From JBBQER01 sp052148155 (lineage in GTDB: Bacteria > Actinomycetota > Acidimicrobiia > IMCC26256 > PALSA-610), in the NCBI GenBank assembly GCA_052148155.1, contig JBKQIY010000220.1:1-6148 (forward strand): 6,148 nucleotides of DNA, in the 5' to 3' direction. Position numbers and translations under genes: made by a program. The notes beneath the pieces are model-generated. The model did no database searches. It worked only from the letters and a program-made list of their open reading frames with translations, and was not told the origin of the DNA. Below are positions 1-5,563 of the stretch, piece after piece (position 1 is the first letter of the stretch; the number at the start of each line of letters is the position of its first letter).

Positions 1-1
1 C

Positions 2-16
2 CATAGCAATACCTCC
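2..16 (-). promoter_or_regulatory. Ribosome binding site and start codon of a gene leaving the left edge
   Basis: On the minus strand the sequence reads GGAGGT (16 to 11), a six-base spacer ATTGCT, then ATG (4 to 2). This is a textbook Shine-Dalgarno with ideal spacing, the best in the window, so a protein-coding gene very probably starts here and runs out of the window to the left. Only the start codon is visible, so its product cannot be named. The 17-90 stretch upstream is clearly richer in A and T than the rest of the window, as expected for a promoter region. A TTGAGG with a 17-base spacer to AATTTT can be found there, but it matches the consensus poorly and I do not call it a promoter. 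Confidence 0.6.
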
Positions 17-620
17 GATGTTGGCTCACAACACCGGAAGAACGCGACCCCACACCAAAAATTCCCAGACACCCACAATTCCTCAACGGAACAAGCTGCC
101 AGCACACGAGCGCGGCGGTGAACTGGGGAAACGTGTCTCACGACGGACCGTGGGCCGCGGTGGCGCCGCGAGACATCGAGCAGCGCCGCGTCGAACGGCC
201 GGCGCGTGCGGTCATCTTGCGCGAAGCGACCGCCGTCTACGACGCTCGCTGCTCCCGACAAGCTGACCTCAGCAGCGGCAGCGCGTCTGCACGACTCCTC
301 GACGACCGGCCCGCGACCCCCGAAGCCGCCCCGCGCCTACGACCAGACCGCATCAGCGATCAACACCGTCCTCGACGGGAAATCGGCAAGGCGAACCCGC
401 GCGGCCGACCTCGGCATCGAACCCTGACCCTGGCTGGCCCACAGCCGGCGTCGTTATACGGGGACAGGGGCGGCCGCGATGTGGGCGTTGCGCGTTCGGG
501 GACTGTCGGTCTGCTCGGTCGATGTTCGTCCCGCACGTGTGGGGTAACGGCCCGGGGCATCGTGGGTGCCGTCATGAGGTTTGGTTGACGGGTCGGAGCG
601 GCACCGGCAATCCTGCCGAG
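17..620. other. Gene-poor stretch with possible remnant coding sequence
   Basis: I recognise no intact gene here. A GTG-started frame opens at 118 on the plus strand and reads like real protein for about 40 residues (including PWAAVAPRDIEQRR and ILREATAVYDA), then turns into arginine-rich, low-quality sequence. At about 245 the protein-like quality seems to pass to the frame ending at 427 (AAPDKLTSAAAARLHDS, then YDQTASAINTVLDG). That pattern suits an old frameshifted gene of roughly 100 codons, divergent from the gene at the left edge. I cannot assign a family, and chance is not excluded. Between 428 and 620 there is nothing beyond a TTGACG at 585-590 with no convincing -10 partner. Confidence 0.3.
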
Positions 621-1445
621 ATGCCTACGGCGCGCCATGGCGAGGTCGAGCTTTTCTTCGAGGTGTTCGGCTCCGCGACGAATCCGACGCTGCTCCTGAT
701 CAACGGTCTCGGGTCGCAGTGCATCAATTTCGACGAGCGATGGTGCGAGAAGTTCGCGGAACGGGGTTATCGCGTCATCAGATTCGACAACCGCGACACC
801 GGGCTGTCGTCGAAACTCGACGAGCGCCCATATACGCTGCGCGATATGGCCGGCGACGCCGTGGCCGTACTCGACGCGGCGAAGGCGGAGCGCGCTCACG
901 TCATGGGCGTGTCGATGGGCGGGATGATCGCGCAACGGCTCGCGATCGACCACGGCGACCGACTCCTGTCGCTCACGTCCGTGATGTCACGCACCAGCGA
1001 ACCCGAATACGGTCGGAGCTCACCGGAAGCACAGGCCGTGTTGATGGCCAAGCCTGCCCGAACTCGCGACGAATATATCGACCGACAGATCGCCGCTCAG
1101 CGGGTCTACGGGTCGAAACCGGAGTGGATCGACGAGCCGTACCTTCGAGCGCGTGCCGGGCGGGCGTTCGACCGTTGCTACTACCCCGCCGGTATCCGAC
1201 GTCAGATGCAGGCAATCATGAGCGACGGTCACCGCGCCGACGGCTTACGCCAGTTGGCCGTACCGACCCTCGTCATGCACGGTGACCGCGACACACTGAT
1301 CGATCCGAGCGGCGGTCGCCGCACCGCCGCGTTGATTCCCGGCGCGCGCTTCGTCGAGATTGAAGGCATGGGCCACGACTACCCGACTGCGGTCTGGGAC
1401 CGATGGGTCGAAACCTGGGCCGACTTCGTTCGACCCGTCGCCTAG
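621..1445 (+). CDS. Alpha/beta-fold hydrolase (RdmC/esterase-like)
   Basis: The 274-residue product has the usual length of a single-domain alpha/beta hydrolase and no signal peptide, so it should be cytosolic. Visible elements in order are the oxyanion-hole region INGLGS (27-32), the family block FDNRDTGLSS (55-64), the nucleophile elbow GVSMGG with Ser98, the acid motif HGDRDTLIDP (likely Asp224), and GMGHDYP with the catalytic His252. The triad is therefore complete. The FDNRDTGLS block and overall pattern resemble the aclacinomycin methylesterase (RdmC) branch, so ester hydrolysis is the best guess; the substrate is unknown. The frame stays open upstream to 522, but ATG 621 is chosen because homologous proteins start a few residues before the first strand and the upstream residues look non-coding. 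No Shine-Dalgarno is visible. It stands alone on the plus strand, with no operon partner. Confidence 0.9.
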   Translation: MPTARHGEVELFFEVFGSATNPTLLLINGLGSQCINFDERWCEKFAERGYRVIRFDNRDTGLSSKLDERPYTLRDMAGDAVAVLDAAKAERAHVMGVSMGGMIAQRLAIDHGDRLLSLTSVMSRTSEPEYGRSSPEAQAVLMAKPARTRDEYIDRQIAAQRVYGSKPEWIDEPYLRARAGRAFDRCYYPAGIRRQMQAIMSDGHRADGLRQLAVPTLVMHGDRDTLIDPSGGRRTAALIPGARFVEIEGMGHDYPTAVWDRWVETWADFVRPVA

Positions 1446-1480
1446 CCCTCGGCGCTGAACACGACATCGCGGACGGCGCA

Positions 1481-1494
1481 TGGGCATCTGCCCA
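1481..1494 (+). terminator. Small hairpin downstream of the hydrolase, possible terminator
   Basis: TGGGC and GCCCA flank the tetraloop ATCT, beginning 36 bases after the hydrolase stop codon. The stem is only five base pairs and no T-tract follows. Many actinobacterial terminators lack the T-tract, so termination is possible but weakly supported. Confidence 0.25.
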
Positions 1495-1621
1495 ACTTGA
1501 CGTGTCCTGTAACGCGCGGCGGACGAACTTGCATCCCAATCGTTTTCGAACACGGACAATCGCAAACGCCTCGATGCCGATGTTCTGAGACACTCGTCTC
1601 CTGTTGTTCTGGGACGGGGTT

Positions 1622-1636
1622 TCGGGGACACCCCGA
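1622..1636. repeat. Perfect inverted repeat TCGGGG-ACA-CCCCGA
   Basis: Six GC-rich base pairs close over a three-base loop, giving a strong small hairpin in both strands. It lies about 175 bases past the hydrolase stop and about 125 bases before the DinB pseudogene. There is no T-tract on either side. It may be a terminator or a relic site; its role cannot be told from the sequence. Confidence 0.4.
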
Positions 1637-1759
1637 GCGGCTGTTGAGCGCAAAGGCGGGATCATGCGGGCGCGGAGTTTTCGCCGGCGATGCCCGCTCG
1701 GCTGCGCGAGGATCTGGCGGTGGCAGAGAGCGACTGGTTCGAATCGTGACGCGGGCGCC

Positions 1760-2280
1760 ATGTGCGGAGCGTGGGCTCGTAGCTCGTCGCTGCGAAGAGC
1801 CGAGGTGGCGACACGGCTGCGTGATGAGGGCGGGCGGTGGGCGGATCTGCTTGCGGCGTTGACGAATGATCGTTGCGGATACGACCCTTTCCGACGACCT
1901 GGTCAGCGCTCGAGTAGGCGGTGCACGTTCGCGAGACGGTGGCGTTGTTCGCTGACCGCATCGAGCTCGTGCTCAACCTCGACGAACCGTCGCTTCCCTT
2001 CTAGAACCACGATGCCGCGGTCGTGGCGTTCGAGACAACACCCAAGACCCCCAGACCGTCGTAAGGGAACTTGCGGCGAACGCCGAGCAATACGCGGCGC
2101 TGCTCGACGGTGTCGGCGCCGACCAGTTGGAGTCGTACCGGGACTCGTCTGGAGGGCGAACGGTTCGATGTCGGGGGATGCGCTCGGTTCGCTATCAACG
2201 AGGCCCGACATCACCGACTTGGTGCTCTACGCTCGGTCGAAGTCGGAAAGCAAGCCAGCACCGATAGTGGATCGAGCTAA
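1760..2280 (+). pseudogene. Degraded DinB-family (DinB-like four-helix) protein gene
   Basis: No single frame is intact, but joined frames give a DinB-like protein of the usual length of about 170 residues. Segment 1 (from ATG 1760) has CGAWARSSSLRRAEVATRL and GGRWADLLAALTNDR; homologues commonly start with a similar CxxCGFD stretch. Segment 2 (from about 1882, shifted one base) reads RPFPTTWSALE, TAG at 1915-1917, AVHVRETVALFADRIEL, then LDEPSLPF, TAG at 2002-2004, NHDAAVV. The two stops fall where the family usually has Tyr and Trp. Segment 3 (about 2034-2130, shifted again) reads DNTQDPQTVVRELAANAEQY and LLDGVGADQLE. Segment 4 (from about 2131 to TAA 2278-2280) reads RTGTRLEGERFDVGG and ARFAINEARHHRLG, matching the C-terminal helix with paired histidines. 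Two stops plus three shifts make it non-functional. The family assignment is from memory of the pattern, not a search. Confidence 0.7.
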
Positions 2281-2341
2281 CGGCCGGGTGATCGCCAGAG
2301 CTCAGGACCCTTGCGCGTTTCTTCGATCGGGCCGCGCCCGT

Positions 2342-2347
2342 TAGCGT
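2342..2347 (+). promoter_or_regulatory. Probable -10 box (TAGCGT) for a leaderless transcript
   Basis: TAGCGT fits the actinobacterial TAnnnT -10 pattern. It ends six bases before the GTG at 2354, so the expected transcription start coincides with the first base of the start codon. There is no Shine-Dalgarno before this GTG, as expected for leaderless translation, which is common in mycobacteria and relatives. No convincing -35 is seen. Confidence 0.45.
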
Positions 2348-2353
2348 GGCTCC

Positions 2354-3115
2354 GTGGATGACATCCTGTTTGCACTGGCCTCGCAACACGCGGAACTCGC
2401 AGAACTAGTCGACGCGTGCGCGAACCGCGACTGGGACCGTCCGACCCGCTGCGACGGGTGGGACGTTGCCTCGGTTCTTGCACACCTCGCACTCACGGAC
2501 GAGTCCGCCACAGCAAGTGCCCGCGGCGAGTTCGATCATTACGCCGACGGGCTGCTTGGCAGCCGTGAACACCAGACAGTGTCCGTTGATGACGCCGCCG
2601 CCGCGCAAGTCGATGCTGTACGAGCCGCGGGCGGCGACAAGATACGACAACGTTGGCACGACGCGTCCGAAACAATGCGTGTCGCGTTCCGCGCGGGGGA
2701 CCCACATACGCGCGTCACGTGGGTCGCCGGCAAGCTCTCGCTCAAAACGCTCGCGACCACACGACTGTCGGAGTGTTGGATCCACACCGACGACATCGCA
2801 GACGCGCTCGGCATCGCACTCCCACCGACTGATCGATTGCGTTATATCGTTCGGCTCGCATGGCGGACACTCCCGTACGCGTTCCAGCGGGCCGACACGA
2901 CGATGAACGGCCCCGTCGCGCTCGAGCTAATCGGACCGAACGGCGAACCATGGCACTTCGATCCCGACGGTCCTGCACTCACGACGATCCAAGGCTCCGC
3001 TACCGAATTCTGTGAGGTCGCAGCCCGTCGCCGCGACCCGGCCGAAACCGGTCTCGTAGCCACCGGCCCCGACGCCAGCGCGGTCCTCCGCCTCGTCCGG
3101 ACCTACGCGCTGTAG
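2354..3115 (+). CDS. TIGR03084/mycothiol-dependent maleylpyruvate isomerase-like metal-binding protein
   Basis: The 253-residue product has an N-terminal DinB/MDMPI-type four-helix domain and a C-terminal SCP2-like part (from about 185). The family hallmark TRCDGWDVASVLAHLA (31-46) supplies His44, and SECWIHTDD (139-147) supplies Glu140 and His144. These form the His/Glu-xxx-His set that binds a divalent metal, usually zinc, in maleylpyruvate isomerase. Members act on small molecules using mycothiol, or are of unknown activity, in the cytosol. The length suits the TIGR03084 branch, so no specific reaction is claimed. The GTG at 2354 is the first start in frame after the upstream stop and lies six bases after a TAGCGT box, supporting a leaderless start. 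No neighbour overlaps it, so it is probably transcribed alone. A dead DinB gene lies just upstream; both belong to the DinB clan but are too different to be a recent duplication. Confidence 0.85.
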   Translation: MDDILFALASQHAELAELVDACANRDWDRPTRCDGWDVASVLAHLALTDESATASARGEFDHYADGLLGSREHQTVSVDDAAAAQVDAVRAAGGDKIRQRWHDASETMRVAFRAGDPHTRVTWVAGKLSLKTLATTRLSECWIHTDDIADALGIALPPTDRLRYIVRLAWRTLPYAFQRADTTMNGPVALELIGPNGEPWHFDPDGPALTTIQGSATEFCEVAARRRDPAETGLVATGPDASAVLRLVRTYAL

Positions 3116-3120
3116 CCCAC

Positions 3121-3138
3121 GGGTCGTCACAGCGACCC
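3121..3138 (+). terminator. Hairpin directly after the maleylpyruvate isomerase-like gene
   Basis: GGGTCGT and GCGACCC pair (six Watson-Crick pairs plus one T-G pair) over the tetraloop CACA, beginning five bases past the stop codon. No T-tract follows. Position and GC-rich stem suit a rho-independent-type terminator of the actinobacterial kind. Confidence 0.5.
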
Positions 3139-3301
3139 AGACAACTGATCGCGCCGCGCTGACACCGCGAACACCTCGGTGCCAGGGTTCGGTGACGTCA
3201 GGACGCGGTCGTTATGGGACAGATGTTCGCGTTGTGCTGTTGCGTCGTCGACAGTTCGAGGTACGCGCCCCGACCGAGCGATCCACGTGCGGGATTGCTC
3301 C

Positions 3302-3321
3302 TCGGTCGCGACCGCGACCGA
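3302..3321. terminator. Perfect eight-base-pair hairpin between convergent genes
   Basis: TCGGTCGC and GCGACCGA form a perfect eight-base-pair stem over the four-base loop GACC. It lies 21 bases beyond the stop of the minus-strand SnoaL-like gene and about 185 bases beyond the plus-strand gene. It is symmetrical, so it could work in both directions, but it best serves the minus-strand operon. No T-tract is present on either side. Confidence 0.55.
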
Positions 3322-3342
3322 TCAACAGATCTGTGCGCGGCG

Positions 3343-3759
3343 TCAGCCGCTCGACGCGAGACGAGCGACGGCTTCCTCGCGACTCTCGAAGCCGCGAATA
3401 TCCACGACGCGCCCGCGTGTGCATGTCAACACTTGCCACCGGTCGTATCCAACAGACCTCACGCCAGGTACAGCGGGGTCGGCGTCGGACACCGCTAAGT
3501 GGACGAGAAGCTTTTCGACGTGAACTTCGACGTCGACGACCTGCGCGCGCCTCCCGTCCGCTCTTCCGCGTTCGTACCACCGAAGCACCTGGCTTTTGTT
3601 CCGACACGACGGAGCAGGGTCATCCGGCGCGCCCCAAGTCACGTTCGGGTCGAGCAGGTCCCCGTACTCCGAAAGGTCACCCGCACCGAGCGCCTCGCGG
3701 ACCAGGCCCGCGAGCTGCGACATGGTGCGATTCGATTCGACAGGCACGCCCATGAGCAT
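3343..3759 (-). CDS. SnoaL/NTF2-like (nuclear transport factor 2 fold) protein
   Basis: The 138-residue product has the length and pattern of the SnoaL/NTF2-like fold, a small cone that binds a ligand or acts as a cyclase or isomerase. An N-terminal helix (SQLAGLVREALGAGDL, about 14-29) is followed by DLLDPNVTWGAP (34-45), CRNKSQVLRWYERG (52-65), a strand with VVDVEVHVEKLLVHLAV (74-90), and a closing strand VVDIRGFESREEAVARL (118-134). No residue set fixes an activity. Start choice is uncertain: ATG 3759 has a weak GGATCGG ahead of it, ATG 3753 is also possible, and ATG 3723 (MSQLAG) sits closest to the first helix. It starts 32 bases after the SRPBCC gene and on the same strand, so the two are probably co-transcribed. 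Both folds bind small hydrophobic ligands, but a joint substrate is only a guess. Confidence 0.8.
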   Translation of the reverse strand: MLMGVPVESNRTMSQLAGLVREALGAGDLSEYGDLLDPNVTWGAPDDPAPSCRNKSQVLRWYERGRADGRRAQVVDVEVHVEKLLVHLAVSDADPAVPGVRSVGYDRWQVLTCTRGRVVDIRGFESREEAVARLASSG

Positions 3760-3775
3760 GCCCGATCCAGCGCAA

Positions 3776-3791
3776 CTCGGCGAGCACCGAG
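3776..3791 (-). repeat. Short hairpin between the SRPBCC and SnoaL-like genes
   Basis: On the minus strand CTCGG and CCGAG flank the loop TGCTCG, starting immediately after the TAA of the SRPBCC gene. The stem is five base pairs. It could reduce read-through or stabilise the upstream transcript end, but it is too short to claim a terminator. Confidence 0.3.
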
Positions 3792-4280
3792 TTATGGCGC
3801 GGCGTTCCGGGCGACGAGGTCAGACAGGTGCTGCAGCGAGTTGTCAAGGTGGTCCTGCCCGAACGGCGGGAACTGGAGGTACTCGCGCACGTGGGGCGGG
3901 ACCGCTGACCAGTCGTACGTCAGCGTCACCGTCGTCAGCGACGGGCCGGTCGCCTCGAGGTCGTAACGCCAGATCCAGCCGCCGAAGCTGAGTTCCCCGG
4001 TCTCGGGCGACTCCGTCCCGGGCTTCCACGCGATCGCCCGCGGCTCGTCGAACACCTCGACCCGATTGGCCATCTTGTAGTCCCTGTCGGGGTGGTTCGG
4101 GTGGTACATCGCCATCCGGAACACCCAGCCAGCGGCGGTAATGCGATCGCCGTCCAGGGACTCGCGCACCCAGCCGGTGCCGTCGATGTCGGCGTGGCCC
4201 GACGGGTCGGCCAGCACCGCGAACACCGCCTCCGAGGCTGCTTCGATCGTCGTGGACCCGGTGACGCGCTCGGTTTCCAT
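3792..4280 (-). CDS. SRPBCC family (START/Bet v 1-like) protein
   Basis: From ATG 4280 the product has 162 residues, usual for one SRPBCC domain, which forms a deep hydrophobic ligand pocket in the cytosol. The first strand (ERVTGSTTIEA, 4-14) leads to the typical helix SEAVFAVLADPSGHADIDGT (16-35). Middle strands include ANRVEVFDEPRAIAW (71-85) and GGWIWRYDLEATG (100-112), then LTTVTLTYDWSAVP (115-128), and the long C-terminal helix GQDHLDNSLQHLSDLV (141-156) closes the pocket. The ligand is unknown. The frame stays open upstream to 4622. Third-position G/C use is very high from codon 1 of this call and much lower upstream, supporting the start at 4280. Alternatives are ATG 4313 and a GTG at 4346 lying six bases after a TATGAT box. 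It is followed at 32 bases by the SnoaL-like gene, probably as one operon. Confidence 0.85.
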   Translation of the reverse strand: METERVTGSTTIEAASEAVFAVLADPSGHADIDGTGWVRESLDGDRITAAGWVFRMAMYHPNHPDRDYKMANRVEVFDEPRAIAWKPGTESPETGELSFGGWIWRYDLEATGPSLTTVTLTYDWSAVPPHVREYLQFPPFGQDHLDNSLQHLSDLVARNAAP

Positions 4281-4352
4281 CCCAGTGAGACGGCTCGCAG
4301 GGCCCGAACTCATCGCCGCACGGGACGGTTCTGCCTCAGCGGCCACGAGCGC

Positions 4353-4358
4353 ATCATA
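4353..4358 (-). promoter_or_regulatory. Probable -10 box (TATGAT) of the SRPBCC/SnoaL-like operon
   Basis: TATGAT on the minus strand matches TATAAT at five of six bases and also fits TAnnnT. Transcription would start near 4346, about 66 bases before ATG 4280, or exactly at an in-frame GTG (4346 to 4344) as a leaderless start. No good -35 is seen at 16-18 bases, which is common in actinobacteria. Confidence 0.35.
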
Positions 4359-4716
4359 GGGTCGGTGGGGGCGCGTTCTGCGAGACGCCGCGGACGCACA
4401 TAAGGCGCGATGGTGTCCGCTCTCCGTACGAGCGACAGCCCAATGACGACGCCCTTCGGGTGCCCTGGAACGTCGGGACCCACCACCGACGTTGTCCGTC
4501 GGCGAAAAAGTGAGTTCGAAACGACAATGGACCGCCTCACGACATAGGCGGCCCGGATGCGCCGGGCGGGCCGGCCGCAGTGACCCCGCTCGGCGCGGCG
4601 ATCGATGCGCTTGCTCGCGCATCCGATCACGGATCCCGAGTGGATTGGCGCGTTCTGGCGCGTCGACATCTCGAGTCGGGCCGTCCGTCGTTCTGGCTGG
4701 TCAGTCCCTCATTTCC

Positions 4717-4738
4717 CGTGAGCTTGCGGCTCCTCACG
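4717..4738 (-). terminator. Weak hairpin downstream of the ABC permease
   Basis: CGTGAG and CTCACG form six base pairs over a ten-base loop, 28 bases after the permease stop on the minus strand. No T-tract follows, so this is a low-confidence terminator for the exporter operon. Confidence 0.25.
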
Positions 4739-4766
4739 CCTTGACCCATCAGTGCACGTCGGCCGG

Positions 4767-5563
4767 TCAGACTCGTGCCGTGTCGTGGCGGAACCGCCAG
4801 GTCGCGACGATGACGAAAATCGTGAGCCACAGGGTCAGGTTCAGCACCCAGCTCCACGCGAAGTTGCCGCCGACGAGGGGATCGTGAACGAGTTGATTGA
4901 GTCCGTAGAGCGGAGTGAACTTCGCGGTCGTTCTCCAGGCGGGCGACAACTGGCTGAGCGGGATGAACAGACCACCGCCGAAGGAACACAGCATCAACGC
5001 GATCCCAAGCAGCTGGGTGACGTTCTCGGCGGGTAACAAGTAACCGAGGCACAGCCCGAAGGCGGCGAACAGCAGCGACCCAATCCACACGCACAACGCG
5101 GTGATGATCCAGAGGTGGACCGGCATCGACGGATGACGCGTGACCGCTCCGACCACGTAGACGGCGAGCACTGACCCGGCTCCGAGCACCAACGCGGTCA
5201 GCATCTTGATCACGATGTATGCAGTCGGCGACAGCGGTGTGACCCGCAGCTGGCGGCTCCATCCGGACTCGCGTTCGATGGAGACCATCGCACCGCCACT
5301 CGCGTCGCGAAGACCGCGCCGTAGAGCGCCATGCTGATCATGACGAACGCTGACTCGTTGCCGTACCCGACGCGCTGATGCACAAAGCTGGGGTTGAGAC
5401 CGAACGCCCAGAACAGGATCACCGGCAACACCAGCGCGAAGGTCATGGTTCGACGGTTCCGCAACAAGCGGCGCACCTCGAGCCGCAGGATCGCAGGACT
5501 GAAGCCACCAAATGGAGGCACGGGACGGTCGAGCGCATCGGCAAGGCCGGACGCCGCGGTCAT
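4767..5563 (-). pseudogene. ABC-2 type transporter permease, broken by a one-base frameshift
   Basis: This is the membrane partner of the ATPase just upstream. From ATG 5563 the first frame reads a cytosolic N-terminus, LRLEVRRLLRNRRTMTFA, a membrane helix LVLPVILFWAFGL, and a second helix AFVMISMALYGAVFAT. It then loses sense and ends at 5210. The rest of the protein continues in another frame: ASGGAMVSIERESGWSRQLR (the conserved cytosolic loop of this family), then four more membrane helices (near YIVIKMLTALVLGAG, LWIITALCVWIGSLLFAA, LLGIALMLCSFGGGLFIP, WVLNLTLWLTIFVIVATW), to TGA 4769-4767. Adding one base near 5301-5306 (ACG-CGA to ACG-GCG-A) restores about 265 residues and six helices, the usual size. 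The start overlaps the ATPase stop as ATGA. No slippery heptamer is seen, so it is either a real loss of function or a sequencing error. The substrate is unknown. Confidence 0.85.

Larger units (their letters stand above)
1446..1759. other. Gene-poor stretch between the hydrolase and the DinB pseudogene
   Basis: No gene is recognisable in either orientation. The stretch holds two hairpins (1481-1494 and 1622-1636) and short open frames without family features. A short plus-strand frame ending at the TGA of 1747-1749 (containing ARLREDLAVAESDWFES) looks protein-like, but I cannot assign it. It could be the last trace of a further gene, or of the N-terminal side of the DinB pseudogene that follows. 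Confidence 0.35.
4281..4766. other. Gene-poor stretch between the exporter operon and the SRPBCC operon
   Basis: No gene is recognisable. The end next to the SRPBCC gene carries its likely promoter (TATGAT at 4358 to 4353). An inverted repeat CGGCCCG (4549-4555)/CGGGCCG (4567-4573) encloses 11 bases. A small plus-strand frame from GTG 4580 to the TGA at 4742-4744 would give 54 residues (starting VTPLGAAIDALARASD). It matches no family I know and has no Shine-Dalgarno, so it is not called as a gene. Exporter operons of this kind often have a histidine kinase and response regulator nearby; no trace of either is seen here. Confidence 0.4.

Noticed and set aside
585..613. TTGACG as a -35 box for the hydrolase
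   Set aside because: The matching -10 position reads CAATCC, which is too far from TATAAT or TAnnnT to call.
360..953. Long minus-strand open frame opposite the hydrolase
   Set aside because: It overlaps the well-supported hydrolase, is rich in Arg and His, and has no family features; it is a shadow of GC-rich coding DNA.
1691..1760. tRNA-like 3' end: GGTTCGAAT followed after 16 bases by CCA, with GCCCGCT upstream that could pair with the acceptor side
   Set aside because: The T-stem has only two of five pairs, the total length is short, and no D-arm or anticodon arm can be drawn. It is chance resemblance or at most a worn relic.
1915..2004. Two in-frame TAG codons in the DinB-like gene as possible amber recoding
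   Set aside because: Several frameshifts are also needed to read the protein and no suppressor tRNA is present, so decay is the simpler reading.
1604..2344. Single 246-codon plus-strand open frame across the DinB region
   Set aside because: Only its first part (about 1760-1880) is real coding remnant; the rest is out of frame with the DinB-like segments and rich in Arg and Ser.
4281..4622. N-terminal extension of the SRPBCC protein up to 4622
   Set aside because: The extra residues are arginine-rich and lack the codon bias of the domain, which changes sharply at 4280.
4627..5262. Minus-strand 211-codon open frame inside the permease
   Set aside because: It covers the permease C-terminal half in another frame, has no membrane helices or motifs, and is arginine-rich shadow sequence.
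5290..5320. Programmed -1 frameshifting in the permease
   Set aside because: A -1 slip would restore the protein, but there is no slippery heptamer or clear downstream structure, and homologues of this family are encoded in one frame.
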